From positions 2,521,501 through 2,585,500 of the forward strand of contig CP123444.1 of the NCBI GenBank assembly GCA_029866965.1: 64,000 nt of DNA, given 5' to 3'. Shown piece by piece: positions 28,020-37,141 of this stretch (position 1 is its first letter; every line of letters begins with the position of its first letter). A program made the position numbers and the translations under genes. The stretch is from Flavobacteriaceae bacterium YJPT1-3 (GTDB lineage Bacteria; Bacteroidota; Bacteroidia; Flavobacteriales; Flavobacteriaceae). Under the pieces are notes generated by a model, which saw only the letters and a list, made by a program, of their open reading frames with translations, was not told where the DNA came from and ran no database searches.

Positions 28020-29870
28020 ATGCAAGAGACGAAGTATACAGAAGACAATATTCGATCGCTCGATTGGAAAGAACATATTCGCATGCGTCCCGGTATGTAT
28101 ATCGGTAAGCTGGGAGACGGTTCCACGGCTGACGATGGTATTTATATTCTACTGAAAGAGGTGCTGGACAATTCCATTGACGAATTTGTCATGGGCGCCG
28201 GTAAAACCATAGAGATATCCATTCAGGGCGAACGCGTGATCGTTAGGGACTACGGGAGGGGCATCCCTCTGGGGAAGGTCGTCGATGTGGTTTCCAAAAT
28301 GAACACCGGAGGTAAGTACGACAGCCGTGCTTTTAAAAAGTCGGTTGGTCTCAACGGGGTAGGGACCAAGGCGGTGAATGCTTTATCTTCCTACTTCCGG
28401 GTCGAATCCAGTCGCGAAGGAAAATCAGCTGCCGCCGAATTTGAGCGGGGCGATCTTCGGGACGAAGAGTTTTTGGAAGAGACCTCACGTCGCAAGGGGA
28501 CGAAAGTCACCTTCATTCCCGATGAAGAGATTTTTAAGAACTTCAAATTCCGAAATGAGTACGTTGAGAAAATGCTCAAGAACTACGTTTATCTCAATCC
28601 GGGATTGACCATCGTATTCAATGGAGAGAAGTTCTATTCAGAGAATGGATTGAAAGATTTATTGGGCGAAAGTATTGCCGGCAGTGACATGGTTTATCCA
28701 ATCGTGCACTTGCGCGGAGATGACATTGAAGTAGCACTTACCCACAGCAAGACTCAATATTCAGAAGAATATCATTCCTTTGTCAATGGACAGCACACCA
28801 CCCAGGGAGGAACACATCAGTCGGCATTTCGCGAAGCGATCGTAAAGACGGTGCGGGAATTCTACGGAAAGAACTTCGAAGCTTCTGATGTCCGTAAGTC
28901 CATCGTAGCTGCCATCGCTGTTAAGGTGATGGAGCCGGTATTCGAATCGCAGACCAAGACTAAACTGGGATCAACCGATATGGGAGGAGACCTACCTACG
29001 GTGCGAACCTACATCAATGATTTTGTCAAAACTCAATTAGACAACTTCCTGCACAAAAATCCCGCGACCGCAGAGGCTCTGCAAAAGAAAATTTTGCAGG
29101 CAGAGCGGGAGCGCAAGGAACTTTCAGGCATTAGAAAGCTGGCCAAGGAGCGGGCTAAAAAAGCCAGTTTACACAATAAAAAATTGAGGGATTGCCGGGT
29201 CCATTTGAACGACGCCAAGAACGACCGGGCCTTAGAAAGTACTTTATTCATCACCGAGGGAGATTCGGCCAGTGGCTCGATCACTAAATCAAGGGACGTC
29301 AATACACAAGCCGTATTCAGCTTACGCGGAAAGCCGCTCAACTCGTACAATATGAATAAGAAAATCGTGTATGAGAACGAAGAATTTAACTTGCTGCAGG
29401 CCGCACTCAACATTGAAGAATCTATGGAGGATCTGCGGTACAACAACATTGTCATCGCTACGGATGCGGATGTAGATGGAATGCACATCCGACTCTTACT
29501 CATCACCTTCTTTTTACAGTTTTTCCCGGAGTTGATCAAAGAAGGCCATCTCTACATCCTGGAAACGCCCTTGTTTAGAGTAAGGAACAAAAAGAAAACC
29601 ATCTATTGCTACAGCGAAGAAGAACGTCAGGATGCCATGCGTGAATTAGGAGCCAAGCCGGAGATTACCCGCTTTAAAGGATTGGGAGAGATATCGCCTG
29701 ACGAATTCAAGCATTTTATAGGGGACAATATGAGACTGGATCCGGTTATGTTGGATAAGGCGTTGAGCATTGAGCAAACCTTGTCTTTTTATATGGGCAA
29801 AAATACCCCGGATCGCCAGCAGTTCATTATTGAAAACCTTAAAGTGGAGCTCGATCGTGTAGAGGAGTAA
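28020..29870 (+). CDS. parE: DNA topoisomerase IV subunit B
   Basis: 616 residues, the ATPase and TOPRIM-bearing subunit. GHKL ATPase motifs [37 protein letters not shown] region TEGDSASGS and DADVDGMHI with acidic metal ligands. Decatenates daughter chromosomes with ParC. The 240 bp upstream holds no gene and no clear TAnnTTTG promoter. parC follows 122 bp later, with two hairpins between. Confidence 0.93.
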   Translation: MQETKYTEDNIRSLDWKEHIRMRPGMYIGKLGDGSTADDGIYILLKEVLDNSIDEFVMGAGKTIEISIQGERVIVRDYGRGIPLGKVVDVVSKMNTGGKYDSRAFKKSVGLNGVGTKAVNALSSYFRVESSREGKSAAAEFERGDLRDEEFLEETSRRKGTKVTFIPDEEIFKNFKFRNEYVEKMLKNYVYLNPGLTIVFNGEKFYSENGLKDLLGESIAGSDMVYPIVHLRGDDIEVALTHSKTQYSEEYHSFVNGQHTTQGGTHQSAFREAIVKTVREFYGKNFEASDVRKSIVAAIAVKVMEPVFESQTKTKLGSTDMGGDLPTVRTYINDFVKTQLDNFLHKNPATAEALQKKILQAERERKELSGIRKLAKERAKKASLHNKKLRDCRVHLNDAKNDRALESTLFITEGDSASGSITKSRDVNTQAVFSLRGKPLNSYNMNKKIVYENEEFNLLQAALNIEESMEDLRYNNIVIATDADVDGMHIRLLLITFFLQFFPELIKEGHLYILETPLFRVRNKKKTIYCYSEEERQDAMRELGAKPEITRFKGLGEISPDEFKHFIGDNMRLDPVMLDKALSIEQTLSFYMGKNTPDRQQFIIENLKVELDRVEE

Positions 29871-29872
29871 GG

Positions 29873-29937
29873 ATACTCCATCCAGACCTCTTAAGGGAGT
29901 ATATTCAGGCTAAGGCGTCACCTTTTCGGGATGCCTT
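29873..29937 (+). other. Two tandem hairpins between parE and parC
   Basis: ATACTCC (29873-29879) pairs with GGAGTAT (29896-29902); AAGGCGTC (29912-29919) pairs with GATGCCTT (29930-29937). Neither is followed by a T run, so they are not intrinsic terminators; they could be processing or stability elements in the parE-parC transcript. Confidence 0.5.
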
Positions 29938-29992
29938 TGGCTAAAGAGAGAAAATGAAGTGGCAAAGCATAAATGAAATTGTTTAAGTCAAC

Positions 29993-32611
29993 ATGAGTGA
30001 AGATAATCAGGAGCTGAACGGCTCTACCAATGGTCAGGAAGAACAGGATACGAGCGGGGAGACGATCACTCGCGTCTCCGGCATGTTTAAAGAATGGTTC
30101 TTAGACTACGCCTCTTATGTGATCCTGGAGCGAGCGGTACCAGCTATTGAAGACGGTTTTAAGCCGGTACAGCGTCGTATTATGCATTCACTGAAAGAAT
30201 TGGATGACGGGCGCTACAATAAAGTGGCCAATATTGTAGGTCATACCATGCAGTACCATCCGCATGGAGATGCCAGTATAGCCGACGCTATGGTGCAGAT
30301 CGGTCAGAAAGACCTACTCATTGATACTCAGGGAAACTGGGGAAATATTCTTACCGGTGACCGGGCTGCTGCTTCTCGATACATTGAAGCGCGGCTGAGC
30401 AAGTTCGCGTTAGATGTCGTATACTATCCCAAGATCACCGAATGGCAGTCGTCCTATGACGGCAGACGTAAAGAGCCGATCAATCTTCCGGCAAAATTCC
30501 CCTTACTGCTCGCTCAGGGCGCCGAAGGGATCGCCGTTGGATTGAGCACACGCATCCTACCACACAATTTCATTGAATTGATCGATGCTTCCATCAAGCA
30601 TCTTAAAGGCAAGCGATTTTCCCTGGTACCAGATTTCCCTACCGGAGGTATCGCCGACTTTAGTGATTATAAGGATGGGAATCGCGGAGGGAGAGTTCGC
30701 GTACGCGCTAAAATCTCCCAGCTGGATAAAAATACCCTGGTGATCACCGAGGTACCTTACGGACAGACCACGTCGAGTTTAATCGATTCGATCTTAAAGG
30801 CTAACGATTCCGGCAAGATCAAGGTAAAGCGCATTGAAGACAATACGTCTTCAGAGGTAGAGATCCAGGTACACCTGCCTTCCGGGCTTTCGCCGGATAA
30901 GACCATTGATGCCCTCTATGCTTTTACCAATTGCGAAACCTCCATTTCGCCACTGGGCTGTGTGATTGAAGATAACAGTCCGTTGTTTATCGGAGTGACG
31001 GAGATGCTTCGACGCAGTACTGACCGCACCAAAGAGCTCTTGAAGCAGGAACTGGAGATCGAACTGCAGGAATTAGAAAATCAATGGCATTTCGCTTCTC
31101 TGGAGCGCATTTTTATCGAAAAAAGAATCTATCGGGACATTGAAGAAGAGGAGACCTGGGAAGGAGTTATTCAAGCCATCGACAAAGGCCTAAAGCCGCA
31201 TATCGGTCACCTTAAACGCGAGGTCACGGAAGAAGACATCACCCGACTGACCGAAATACGCATCAAACGGATCTCCAAATTCGATATTGATAAGGCACAG
31301 CAAAAGATAGAGGCGCTGGAAGAGCAGATTGCCACGACTCAAGGACATTTGGATAATCTAGTCGATTACGCCATTGCCTACTTCAAGCGTTTGAAGAAGG
31401 AATACGGAACCGGCCGGGAGCGACAGACCGAGATCCGGATCTTTGACGATATTCAGGCCACCAAGGTGGTCCTGCGTAATACCAAGCTTTACGTCAATCG
31501 CAAAGAAGGCTTCATTGGCACCAGCCTGAAGCGGGACGAGTACGTTACGGATTGTGCGGATATCGACAGCATCATTGTATTTACCAAAGAAGGTAAAATG
31601 ATGGTGACCAAAGTGGACTCCAAAACATTCGTAGGAAAGGATATCATCCATGTCGCCGTCTGGAAAAAGAAAGACAAGCGTACCATTTATAATATGATCT
31701 ACAAAGATGGAAGCGGAGGATCCGCCTACATCAAGCGTTTCAATGTGACCAGCATCACCCGAGATCGGGAATACGACATGACCAATGGGAAAAAAGGTTC
31801 TCAGATACTTTACTTCTCAGCCAACCCCAACGGTGAGGCTGAAGTGGTCACGGTCTACTTGCGCGCTTTGGGGAATATCAAGAAGTTGAAATTTGACGTG
31901 GACTTTGCCGATATTCTCATCAAGAGCCGTTCGGCCAAGGGGAATATCGTGACCAAGCATTCTGTACGTACGATTGAGGTCAAAGAGAAAGGCGTTTCCA
32001 CCCTCAAACCAAGAAAGATCTGGTTTGATGATACCGTACAACGGCTTAATGTGGATGGGAGAGGAGAATTATTGGGAGCCTTCAAAGGGGAAGATCGCTT
32101 ACTCATCATTACCCAGAAAGGGATCGCTAAAACCATCACACCAGAAATTACCGCTCGTTTTGATGACGATATGATCGTGTTGGAAAAATGGGAGCCTAAA
32201 AAACCGATCACCGCCGTGTATTGGGATGGAGAACGGGAGCGCTACTACCTCAAACGCTTTGTGATCGAAAACCCGGAAAAGGAAGAATCCTTTATTTCTG
32301 AGCATGCTGATTCCCAATTGGAATTGGTGAGTACCGACTACAGGCCACAGATCGAAATGGTTTTTTACAAAGAACGAGGCAAGGATCAAAAAGAGAACGA
32401 AACGGTTGATGCAGAAGAGTTTATAGCGATTAAAGGAATTACTGCTTTAGGTAATCAGCTGTATACGTCCAAGTTGAAACAGATCAATTTGCTGGAGCCG
32501 CTTCCTTACGAAGTGCCGGAAGAGCAAAAACCGGAAGACATCGAAGTAGTAGATGATGAAACCGTCGACGGTAAGGAGGACGGAGAAGGTCAAACCAAAC
32601 TTTTTGATTAA
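29993..32611 (+). CDS. parC: DNA topoisomerase IV subunit A
   Basis: 872 residues. Breakage-reunion domain with the catalytic Tyr130 in TGDRAAASRYIEARL; CAP-like motifs YHPHGDASI and NWGNILTGD; a C-terminal beta-pinwheel (repeats around VDFADILIKSRSAKGNIVTKH) ends in an acidic tail GKEDGEGQTKLFD. Strongly adjacent to parE, so topoisomerase IV rather than gyrase. mscL follows after 2 bp. Confidence 0.93.
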   Translation: MSEDNQELNGSTNGQEEQDTSGETITRVSGMFKEWFLDYASYVILERAVPAIEDGFKPVQRRIMHSLKELDDGRYNKVANIVGHTMQYHPHGDASIADAMVQIGQKDLLIDTQGNWGNILTGDRAAASRYIEARLSKFALDVVYYPKITEWQSSYDGRRKEPINLPAKFPLLLAQGAEGIAVGLSTRILPHNFIELIDASIKHLKGKRFSLVPDFPTGGIADFSDYKDGNRGGRVRVRAKISQLDKNTLVITEVPYGQTTSSLIDSILKANDSGKIKVKRIEDNTSSEVEIQVHLPSGLSPDKTIDALYAFTNCETSISPLGCVIEDNSPLFIGVTEMLRRSTDRTKELLKQELEIELQELENQWHFASLERIFIEKRIYRDIEEEETWEGVIQAIDKGLKPHIGHLKREVTEEDITRLTEIRIKRISKFDIDKAQQKIEALEEQIATTQGHLDNLVDYAIAYFKRLKKEYGTGRERQTEIRIFDDIQATKVVLRNTKLYVNRKEGFIGTSLKRDEYVTDCADIDSIIVFTKEGKMMVTKVDSKTFVGKDIIHVAVWKKKDKRTIYNMIYKDGSGGSAYIKRFNVTSITRDREYDMTNGKKGSQILYFSANPNGEAEVVTVYLRALGNIKKLKFDVDFADILIKSRSAKGNIVTKHSVRTIEVKEKGVSTLKPRKIWFDDTVQRLNVDGRGELLGAFKGEDRLLIITQKGIAKTITPEITARFDDDMIVLEKWEPKKPITAVYWDGERERYYLKRFVIENPEKEESFISEHADSQLELVSTDYRPQIEMVFYKERGKDQKENETVDAEEFIAIKGITALGNQLYTSKLKQINLLEPLPYEVPEEQKPEDIEVVDDETVDGKEDGEGQTKLFD

Positions 32612-32613
32612 CC

Positions 32614-33060
32614 ATGAAAATGCTTCAGGAGTTTAAAAACTTTGCCGTTAAAGGAAATATGGTCGATATGGCCATAGGGATCATCATCGGGGCTGCCTTT
32701 AAGGATGTCATAGACGTACTCGTCAAAAAAGTCATGCTTCCCCCATTGACCATGCTCACGGACGGTATCAACTTTTCCGATCGAAAATGGGTTTTGAGGA
32801 AAAGTGAATTAGGGATCGACGGACAGGAAATGACCGAGGTTGCTGTAAGTTATGGTGAACTTTTTGAAGTGGGTATTGACTTTTTGATCATCTCCTTTGT
32901 CGTATTTCTCGTCGTCAAAGCCATGAACAAACTGCGTAATAAGGGAGAAGACCATAAAGACAAAACCGTTGAAACGCCCAAAGACATTGAGTTATTGGCA
33001 AAAATGAACGAACTTCTGGAAGAACAGAATGCCCTGCTTCGCGCTGACCGACCTCAATAA
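32614..33060 (+). CDS. mscL: Large-conductance mechanosensitive channel
   Basis: 148 residues. The N-terminal amphipathic helix FKNFAVKGNMVDMAIGIIIG and TM1, periplasmic loop with GINFSDRKW, TM2 (IDFLIISFVVFLVVKAMN) and C-terminal helix match MscL. Opens under membrane tension on hypo-osmotic shock. Only 2 bp after parC, so probably expressed with the topoisomerase. Confidence 0.95.
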   Translation: MKMLQEFKNFAVKGNMVDMAIGIIIGAAFKDVIDVLVKKVMLPPLTMLTDGINFSDRKWVLRKSELGIDGQEMTEVAVSYGELFEVGIDFLIISFVVFLVVKAMNKLRNKGEDHKDKTVETPKDIELLAKMNELLEEQNALLRADRPQ

Positions 33061-33065
33061 ACAGC

Positions 33066-33530
33066 CTATTTTTTCTGACGAAGCCCTTTGGTAGGCTTTG
33101 GTCTGGGCTTTTTTGGAGGATTCAGGCTTATGGACTCACAACGGAAGCTGAATCGCTCCATAGCAATCCCACTTCTCAGGGCATCAAACTCATCCATTTC
33201 CCAGCGTATGGGAAGCGCTCCGCAAATATACCAACGAACTACCGCCTCGTGTTCGGAATTTAATAGAGCGATACTCAAATCTACGGTAGCTAGTTTTTTG
33301 GCATGGATGACTTCTAAAAACCAGGAAGCCAGTTTTGAGTCGGTATCCAGAGCACGACTTAAGGTGAGATCTCCAAATTGATGATCTGTAGGTCGTCTGC
33401 TGTGTTCGTTAGGGAAGACCAGCTGCGCCTGAAGGCCGGCAACCGATTGAAATCCGCGATCCTTGGCAAATCGTTTATCCGTGAACGAAACCTCAAAATG
33501 ATAACTGTTGGGTGGAATCTCAGGCCTCAT
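33066..33530 (-). CDS. Contractile-injection tube protein homologue (second, divergent copy)
   Basis: 154 residues. Its core NSYHFEVSFTDKRFA, FGDLTLSRALDTDSKLASWF and C-terminal FSFRCESISLN match the phage-tail / eCIS tube family (gp19-like, TIGR02241 type), though the glycine-rich loop is reduced. A basic Pro/Lys tail (KKPRPKPTKG) is added. It overlaps the next tube gene by 4 bp and no sheath, baseplate or spike gene is nearby. Confidence 0.75.
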   Translation of the reverse strand: MRPEIPPNSYHFEVSFTDKRFAKDRGFQSVAGLQAQLVFPNEHSRRPTDHQFGDLTLSRALDTDSKLASWFLEVIHAKKLATVDLSIALLNSEHEAVVRWYICGALPIRWEMDEFDALRSGIAMERFSFRCESISLNPPKKPRPKPTKGLRQKK

Positions 33531-33955
33531 GATACCAAACTAAAGCCTTCATGCGCGAGCTCAATCCGCTCAAAAAGAAACTTGCTTTTTGCCGCATTCA
33601 AATTGGAGAAGGAAAGGGCCACTGGCCAGGCATTCCTAATGCGGTAGGAGAGCGCAGGTTCGTGTACTTCGTTGAGCACTTGAACTACCAGATCCCGTCG
33701 TTCAATTTTATTGAGCGTTTGAGTTTGCACCCATTCATAGAATTCATGGTCTTCACGCATCACGCCACGCTTGAGCACAAGGTTCGCATAACGCTGCATA
33801 CCGGGTATTTTCACCGGAATGTACACGGGAGAGCTGCCCTCCCGGTATTCCATCACATCGGTTTGGAGTTTAAGGCCCTGTACATCGGTAAAGCCCACCC
33901 GGGTGCCGCCCCATTCGACCAGGAAATGGTAACTACTTAACGGAAATTCAGACAT
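33527..33955 (-). CDS. Contractile-injection tube protein (gp19 / Afp1-like)
   Basis: 142 residues, closely matching the inner-tube family of phage tails, Afp and PVC: SSYHFLVEWGGTRVGFTDVQGL, VMEYREGSSPVYIPVKIPG, YANLVLKRGVMREDHEFYEW, NKIERRDLVVQVL and a C-terminal LAHEGFS. In extracellular contractile injection systems such hexameric proteins line the tube. Only this pair is visible in the window. A near -7 box (TATCTTTA) precedes it. A gene cluster elsewhere, or a relic, would explain its isolation. Confidence 0.85.
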   Translation of the reverse strand: MSEFPLSSYHFLVEWGGTRVGFTDVQGLKLQTDVMEYREGSSPVYIPVKIPGMQRYANLVLKRGVMREDHEFYEWVQTQTLNKIERRDLVVQVLNEVHEPALSYRIRNAWPVALSFSNLNAAKSKFLFERIELAHEGFSLVS

Positions 33956-34035
33956 CGGTAAAGTTTTGCTTAAAGATAATTAAAACTCTGGAATACAGAG
34001 GATTAAAATGAATATCCTTAAGCAACATCCAGTAT

Positions 34036-34842
34036 TTACTCCGAGCTGACTGTTTTACTTTTGGCTCTAAGCCGGAAGTTTAAGAACTCGATCAATAGGG
34101 AGAAGGCAATGGTAAAATAGAGATAGCCCTTGGGGATCGCACCTATAGGAGCATTAAAAATCTCCAGATGCGCCAAATGGGCGCCTTCTGCGATCAACAT
34201 AAATCCGATCAGGATCAAAAAAGCCAGTCCCAGAATTTGGACCGACGGATGCTTGTTCACAAAATTCCCGACCGGATTAGCGAAGAGCATCATGATCAAT
34301 ACAGAAACAACGACAGCAATTACCATGATCAACAGTACTTGATTGGGATCATCACTAATTCCATTGGTCATCCCCACTGCGGTCAGTATGGAGTCAAAAG
34401 AGAATACCACATTGATCAGGGTGATCTGTACGATAGCATTGGAAAGAGTAGATTTGCTCTTCGCCTCCAATTCGCGCTCTTCCTCCCCTTTGACATCCAC
34501 TTTTTCGTGAATTTCATGTACACTCTTGTAAAGCAGGAAAAGCCCGCCCAGAAATAGGATCACCGACTGTCCGCTGATCCCTGCTTCGATCCAGGGCAGA
34601 TTGATATGCCAGAAAGGAGCTTCCATGGCAATGAGGTAAGAAATCCCGAAGAGTAGAATGATTCGAAGGAGCATGGCCAACAGCAGGCCAATATTAGTCG
34701 CCTTTTTTCGATCGGCAGGTTGGAGTTTGCTGGAGGCTAAAGAGATAAAAATAATGTTGTCAATCCCTAGAACGATCTCAAGAAAAGTGAGTGTTAACAG
34801 GGCTACCCAGGCGTCAGCAGAAGCAAATATTTCGAACATCAA
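34036..34842 (-). CDS. TerC-family integral membrane protein
   Basis: 268 residues with about seven membrane helices. Conserved acidic motif EIVLGIDNIIFIS near residue 22 and VNVVFSFDSILTAVGM (two Asp in the membrane) define TerC. Bacterial homologues are linked to manganese export and to tellurite resistance clusters. Overlaps the lipoprotein gene by 4 bp. Confidence 0.92.
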   Translation of the reverse strand: MMFEIFASADAWVALLTLTFLEIVLGIDNIIFISLASSKLQPADRKKATNIGLLLAMLLRIILLFGISYLIAMEAPFWHINLPWIEAGISGQSVILFLGGLFLLYKSVHEIHEKVDVKGEEERELEAKSKSTLSNAIVQITLINVVFSFDSILTAVGMTNGISDDPNQVLLIMVIAVVVSVLIMMLFANPVGNFVNKHPSVQILGLAFLILIGFMLIAEGAHLAHLEIFNAPIGAIPKGYLYFTIAFSLLIEFLNFRLRAKSKTVSSE

Positions 34843-35219
34843 TTGATTTTTTTAGCGGTTCCTTTTTGTTTGTTGGTTTCTCCTACCAGAGCGTACTCGA
34901 AGGTATACTGATCGCCCGAGGTACTGAGGATCTTCATATGAATGGCTTTGCGTTCCATCATGGAGGTTGGATTTAATTTGGTCACTATGTACTCACAATC
35001 GTTGATCCATCGAATACTGGAAGAATCGGCTTTTCCCTGAAAATAATCGACTTCCAGAGTGTCATTGCGCACGAAGGTGGTTTTTACGACTTCTCCGTTC
35101 AGTAAGGTTTCAAACTCAAACGTACCGGTTTTAAATCGTTCACAATCCCTCTCGGGTGAGTAGCAAGCGCTAAACACCAGGAGTACATTCAACAGGAGAA
35201 AATAGGTAAAGGTCTTCAA
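34839..35219 (-). CDS. Small outer-membrane/periplasmic lipoprotein
   Basis: 126 residues starting at TTG 35219 (the only start near a -7-like TATTTTCG at 35225-35232). Lipobox-like LLVFSACYS puts Cys at residue 19, typical of a lipoprotein. The rest is strand-rich (GTFEFETLLNGEVVKTTF). Similar short proteins are sometimes misannotated as topoisomerase IV parts; there is no enzyme motif. Overlaps terC by 4 bp. Confidence 0.7.
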   Translation of the reverse strand: MKTFTYFLLLNVLLVFSACYSPERDCERFKTGTFEFETLLNGEVVKTTFVRNDTLEVDYFQGKADSSSIRWINDCEYIVTKLNPTSMMERKAIHMKILSTSGDQYTFEYALVGETNKQKGTAKKIN

Positions 35220-35245
35220 TAGAGCGAAAATACGAACTTCTTCAC

Positions 35246-35650
35246 TTATTGATACGCGCTAAAACTACCGTCTGTATAGAAAATGACAATTTTTTCGATG
35301 GTCTTCCCTTCAGAAGGAGTTGTTGGATTCATCGAAGAGTGAGCCTCCGCTTCTACGTGAAGGGATTGTTCCCGAGTGGGATCTCGATCGGGTCTCGGTT
35401 TTGAGCTTGGGGGAGCCTCAGTTGAGGAGGGAAAACTACCCTTACCATTGAGCAACCAATACAAATTTACTTCTGGATAGGTTTCCACCACCTTCATCAC
35501 AAAATCAAGACTGGGTTTGTTTCTTCCGGAGGAGATGTGAGAGATGGTGGCGCGGCCTACGTCCAAAGCATCTGCGAAGGCAGCTGCCGTTAGATCGTAT
35601 TCCTCCATGATTTTTTGCAGGCGATCTGCAAATTTCTCCGAGTTTACCAC
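35246..35650 (-). CDS. XRE-family transcriptional repressor
   Basis: 134 residues with a Cro/C1-type HTH at about 8-60: LQKIMEEYDLTAAAFADALD, GRATISHISSGRNKPSLD. The rest is a polar Ser/Pro-rich tail without a sensor domain. Start is GTG 35650, the only start before the HTH. Its promoter -7 box (35681) and an operator overlapping the start codon lie inside the palindromic operator array, so autoregulation is likely. Divergent from the M14 peptidase. Confidence 0.85.
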   Translation of the reverse strand: MVNSEKFADRLQKIMEEYDLTAAAFADALDVGRATISHISSGRNKPSLDFVMKVVETYPEVNLYWLLNGKGSFPSSTEAPPSSKPRPDRDPTREQSLHVEAEAHSSMNPTTPSEGKTIEKIVIFYTDGSFSAYQ

Positions 35651-35919
35651 TGTGAATTTATTTGGATGGAAGTGAAGTTACAAATGTAAATAAAATTAAA
35701 CAGATGATGCGTTTACATTTGTAAACTCAATCAACGGTGATTGAATTAATCGTATAGATAAAAGGTATTAAATATCTCTAAATAAGACATTTAAAGTACA
35801 AATTAAGTCATAATGGATAATTTCCTAACAAGACAACACCTTTCAATATCGCTTTGTTTACAAGTGTATAATCTTCAAAGTTCATTTATGTTTACAACTG
35901 TAAATTTACAAGTGTATAC
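35642..35919. promoter_or_regulatory. Array of six XRE operators, GTTTACAnnTGTAAAC
   Basis: Sites: 35642-35657 (GTTTACCACTGTGAAT), 35676-35691 (AGTTACAAATGTAAAT), 35711-35726 (GTTTACATTTGTAAAC), 35856-35871 (GTTTACAAGTGTATAA), 35890-35905 (GTTTACAACTGTAAAT), 35904-35919 (ATTTACAAGTGTATAC). Centre-to-centre spacings 34, 35, 145, 34 and 14 bp. Sites 1-3 cover the repressor start and promoter; sites 4-6 cover the peptidase promoter. The rest of this 278-bp intergenic region is AT-rich with nothing else recognisable. Confidence 0.75.
35681..35688 (-). promoter_or_regulatory. -7 box TACATTTG of the XRE gene, inside an operator
   Basis: Minus-strand TACATTTG is embedded in operator site 2 and ends 30 nt before GTG 35650. 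Confidence 0.55.
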
Positions 35920-35924
35920 ATTTG
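35917..35924 (+). promoter_or_regulatory. -7 box TACATTTG of the M14 peptidase
   Basis: Ends 4 nt before ATG 35929 and overlaps the last three bases of operator site 6, so bound repressor would block it. Confidence 0.55.
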
Positions 35925-35928
35925 TTGT

Positions 35929-37074
35929 ATGAATGATGAATTACAGGCCCTTCTTAATTCCTATGCCCGATACCGCGAAAGTGCGGTCAGTGGCAGATAC
36001 CTCCCTCCCCAATCGGTGCAACAGTATTTACAGCAGAAGAAAGAAGTATTTACAGAAACCCTGGGGCGCTCGGTACAAGGGCGACCCATTAACTTGATGC
36101 GATTAGGTTCCGGATCTACCCGGGTGTTACTTTGGTCTCAAATGCACGGGAATGAATCGACCTCCACAAAAGCGGTACTCGACCTCATCAATTACTTTCA
36201 GCAAGAGCCTACTGATCTACTTGAGGCATGTACTTTATTCATAGTGCCCCAATTGAATCCGGATGGTGCCCTTGCGTATACGCGCCTCAATGCCAATCAG
36301 GTCGATCTCAACCGGGATGCGCAAGCGTTAACCCAACCCGAAAGTCGGATCTTAGCCGATCTTTTCCAACGCGTACAGCCCAATTACTGCTTTAACCTGC
36401 ACGGGCAACGCACCCTTTATTCTGTAGGGGAGACCCGCCAAAGTGCCGTGCTTTCCTTTCTATCACCTGCCGCAGATGCCTCACGTAGCGTTACGCTTTC
36501 GCGAAAGCAAGCCATGCAACTGATCGCTCATATGCATACACAACTGCAAGATGTTCTACCCGGGCAGATCGGGCGTTACGATGATTCTTTCAATTTGAAT
36601 TGCGTGGGCGATAGTTTTCAGGCCCAGGGGGTGCCTACCTTGCTTTTTGAATCAGGTCATGTTCCTGATGATTATGCCAGAGAACAGTCCCGACATTATA
36701 CAACTTTGGCACTGATCAGTGCCCTGCATGGATTAACTCAGTCATCACTGAAGTATACGGTTGCTGATTATGAGGCCATACCCGAAAACGGAAAACGCTT
36801 CTGTGATCTGATATTCAGAGGACTAAAGACCAATGAGGGTTCCGTGGACATGGCTTTTCAATACGAAGAGGTCTTAGAAGGCGGTCAGATCCATTTTCTT
36901 CCCAAACTTGTTCAGTGGGGGCAAGATCTTCCTTTTTACGGCCATCAGGAAATCAACGGGAAAGAGCATTCACTAAGCGCCCGTGATCAGGAACTCGATT
37001 GGAAGATCGAAATGCCCTTGTCCGACTTCAGCAGCCCGATCTTCAATACTAAAACGTTTTCGTTGATTGTTTGA
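35929..37074 (+). CDS. M14-family zinc carboxypeptidase
   Basis: 381 residues, no signal peptide (cytosolic). Zinc ligands and catalytic Glu are visible: H73 and E76 in QMHGNEST, H158 in CFNLHGQRT, E241 in LFESGHVP; NPDG and DLNRD lie between as usual. It removes C-terminal residues or cleaves gamma-D-Glu-type peptides; exact substrate unknown. Divergent from and probably repressed by the XRE regulator. The last 8 bp overlap the open frame upstream of the Lrp gene. Contains a perfect palindrome at 36495. Confidence 0.88.
   Translation: MNDELQALLNSYARYRESAVSGRYLPPQSVQQYLQQKKEVFTETLGRSVQGRPINLMRLGSGSTRVLLWSQMHGNESTSTKAVLDLINYFQQEPTDLLEACTLFIVPQLNPDGALAYTRLNANQVDLNRDAQALTQPESRILADLFQRVQPNYCFNLHGQRTLYSVGETRQSAVLSFLSPAADASRSVTLSRKQAMQLIAHMHTQLQDVLPGQIGRYDDSFNLNCVGDSFQAQGVPTLLFESGHVPDDYAREQSRHYTTLALISALHGLTQSSLKYTVADYEAIPENGKRFCDLIFRGLKTNEGSVDMAFQYEEVLEGGQIHFLPKLVQWGQDLPFYGHQEINGKEHSLSARDQELDWKIEMPLSDFSSPIFNTKTFSLIV
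36495..36508. repeat. Palindrome GCTTTCGCGAAAGC (perfect)
   Basis: In the M14 peptidase, read as LSRKQ. Confidence 0.85.
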
Positions 37075-37105
37075 TTTCACTGAGAATAATTCAACAGAAT
37101 TGTAT

Positions 37106-37113
37106 TATTTTTG
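37106..37113 (+). promoter_or_regulatory. -7 box TATTTTTG for the Lrp-type regulator
   Basis: Matches TAnnTTTG, 28 nt before ATG 37142; it sits inside the longer open frame from 37067, supporting the later start. Confidence 0.45.
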
Positions 37114-37141
37114 GTTATTATTTAAAATTAAGGAAGAATTT

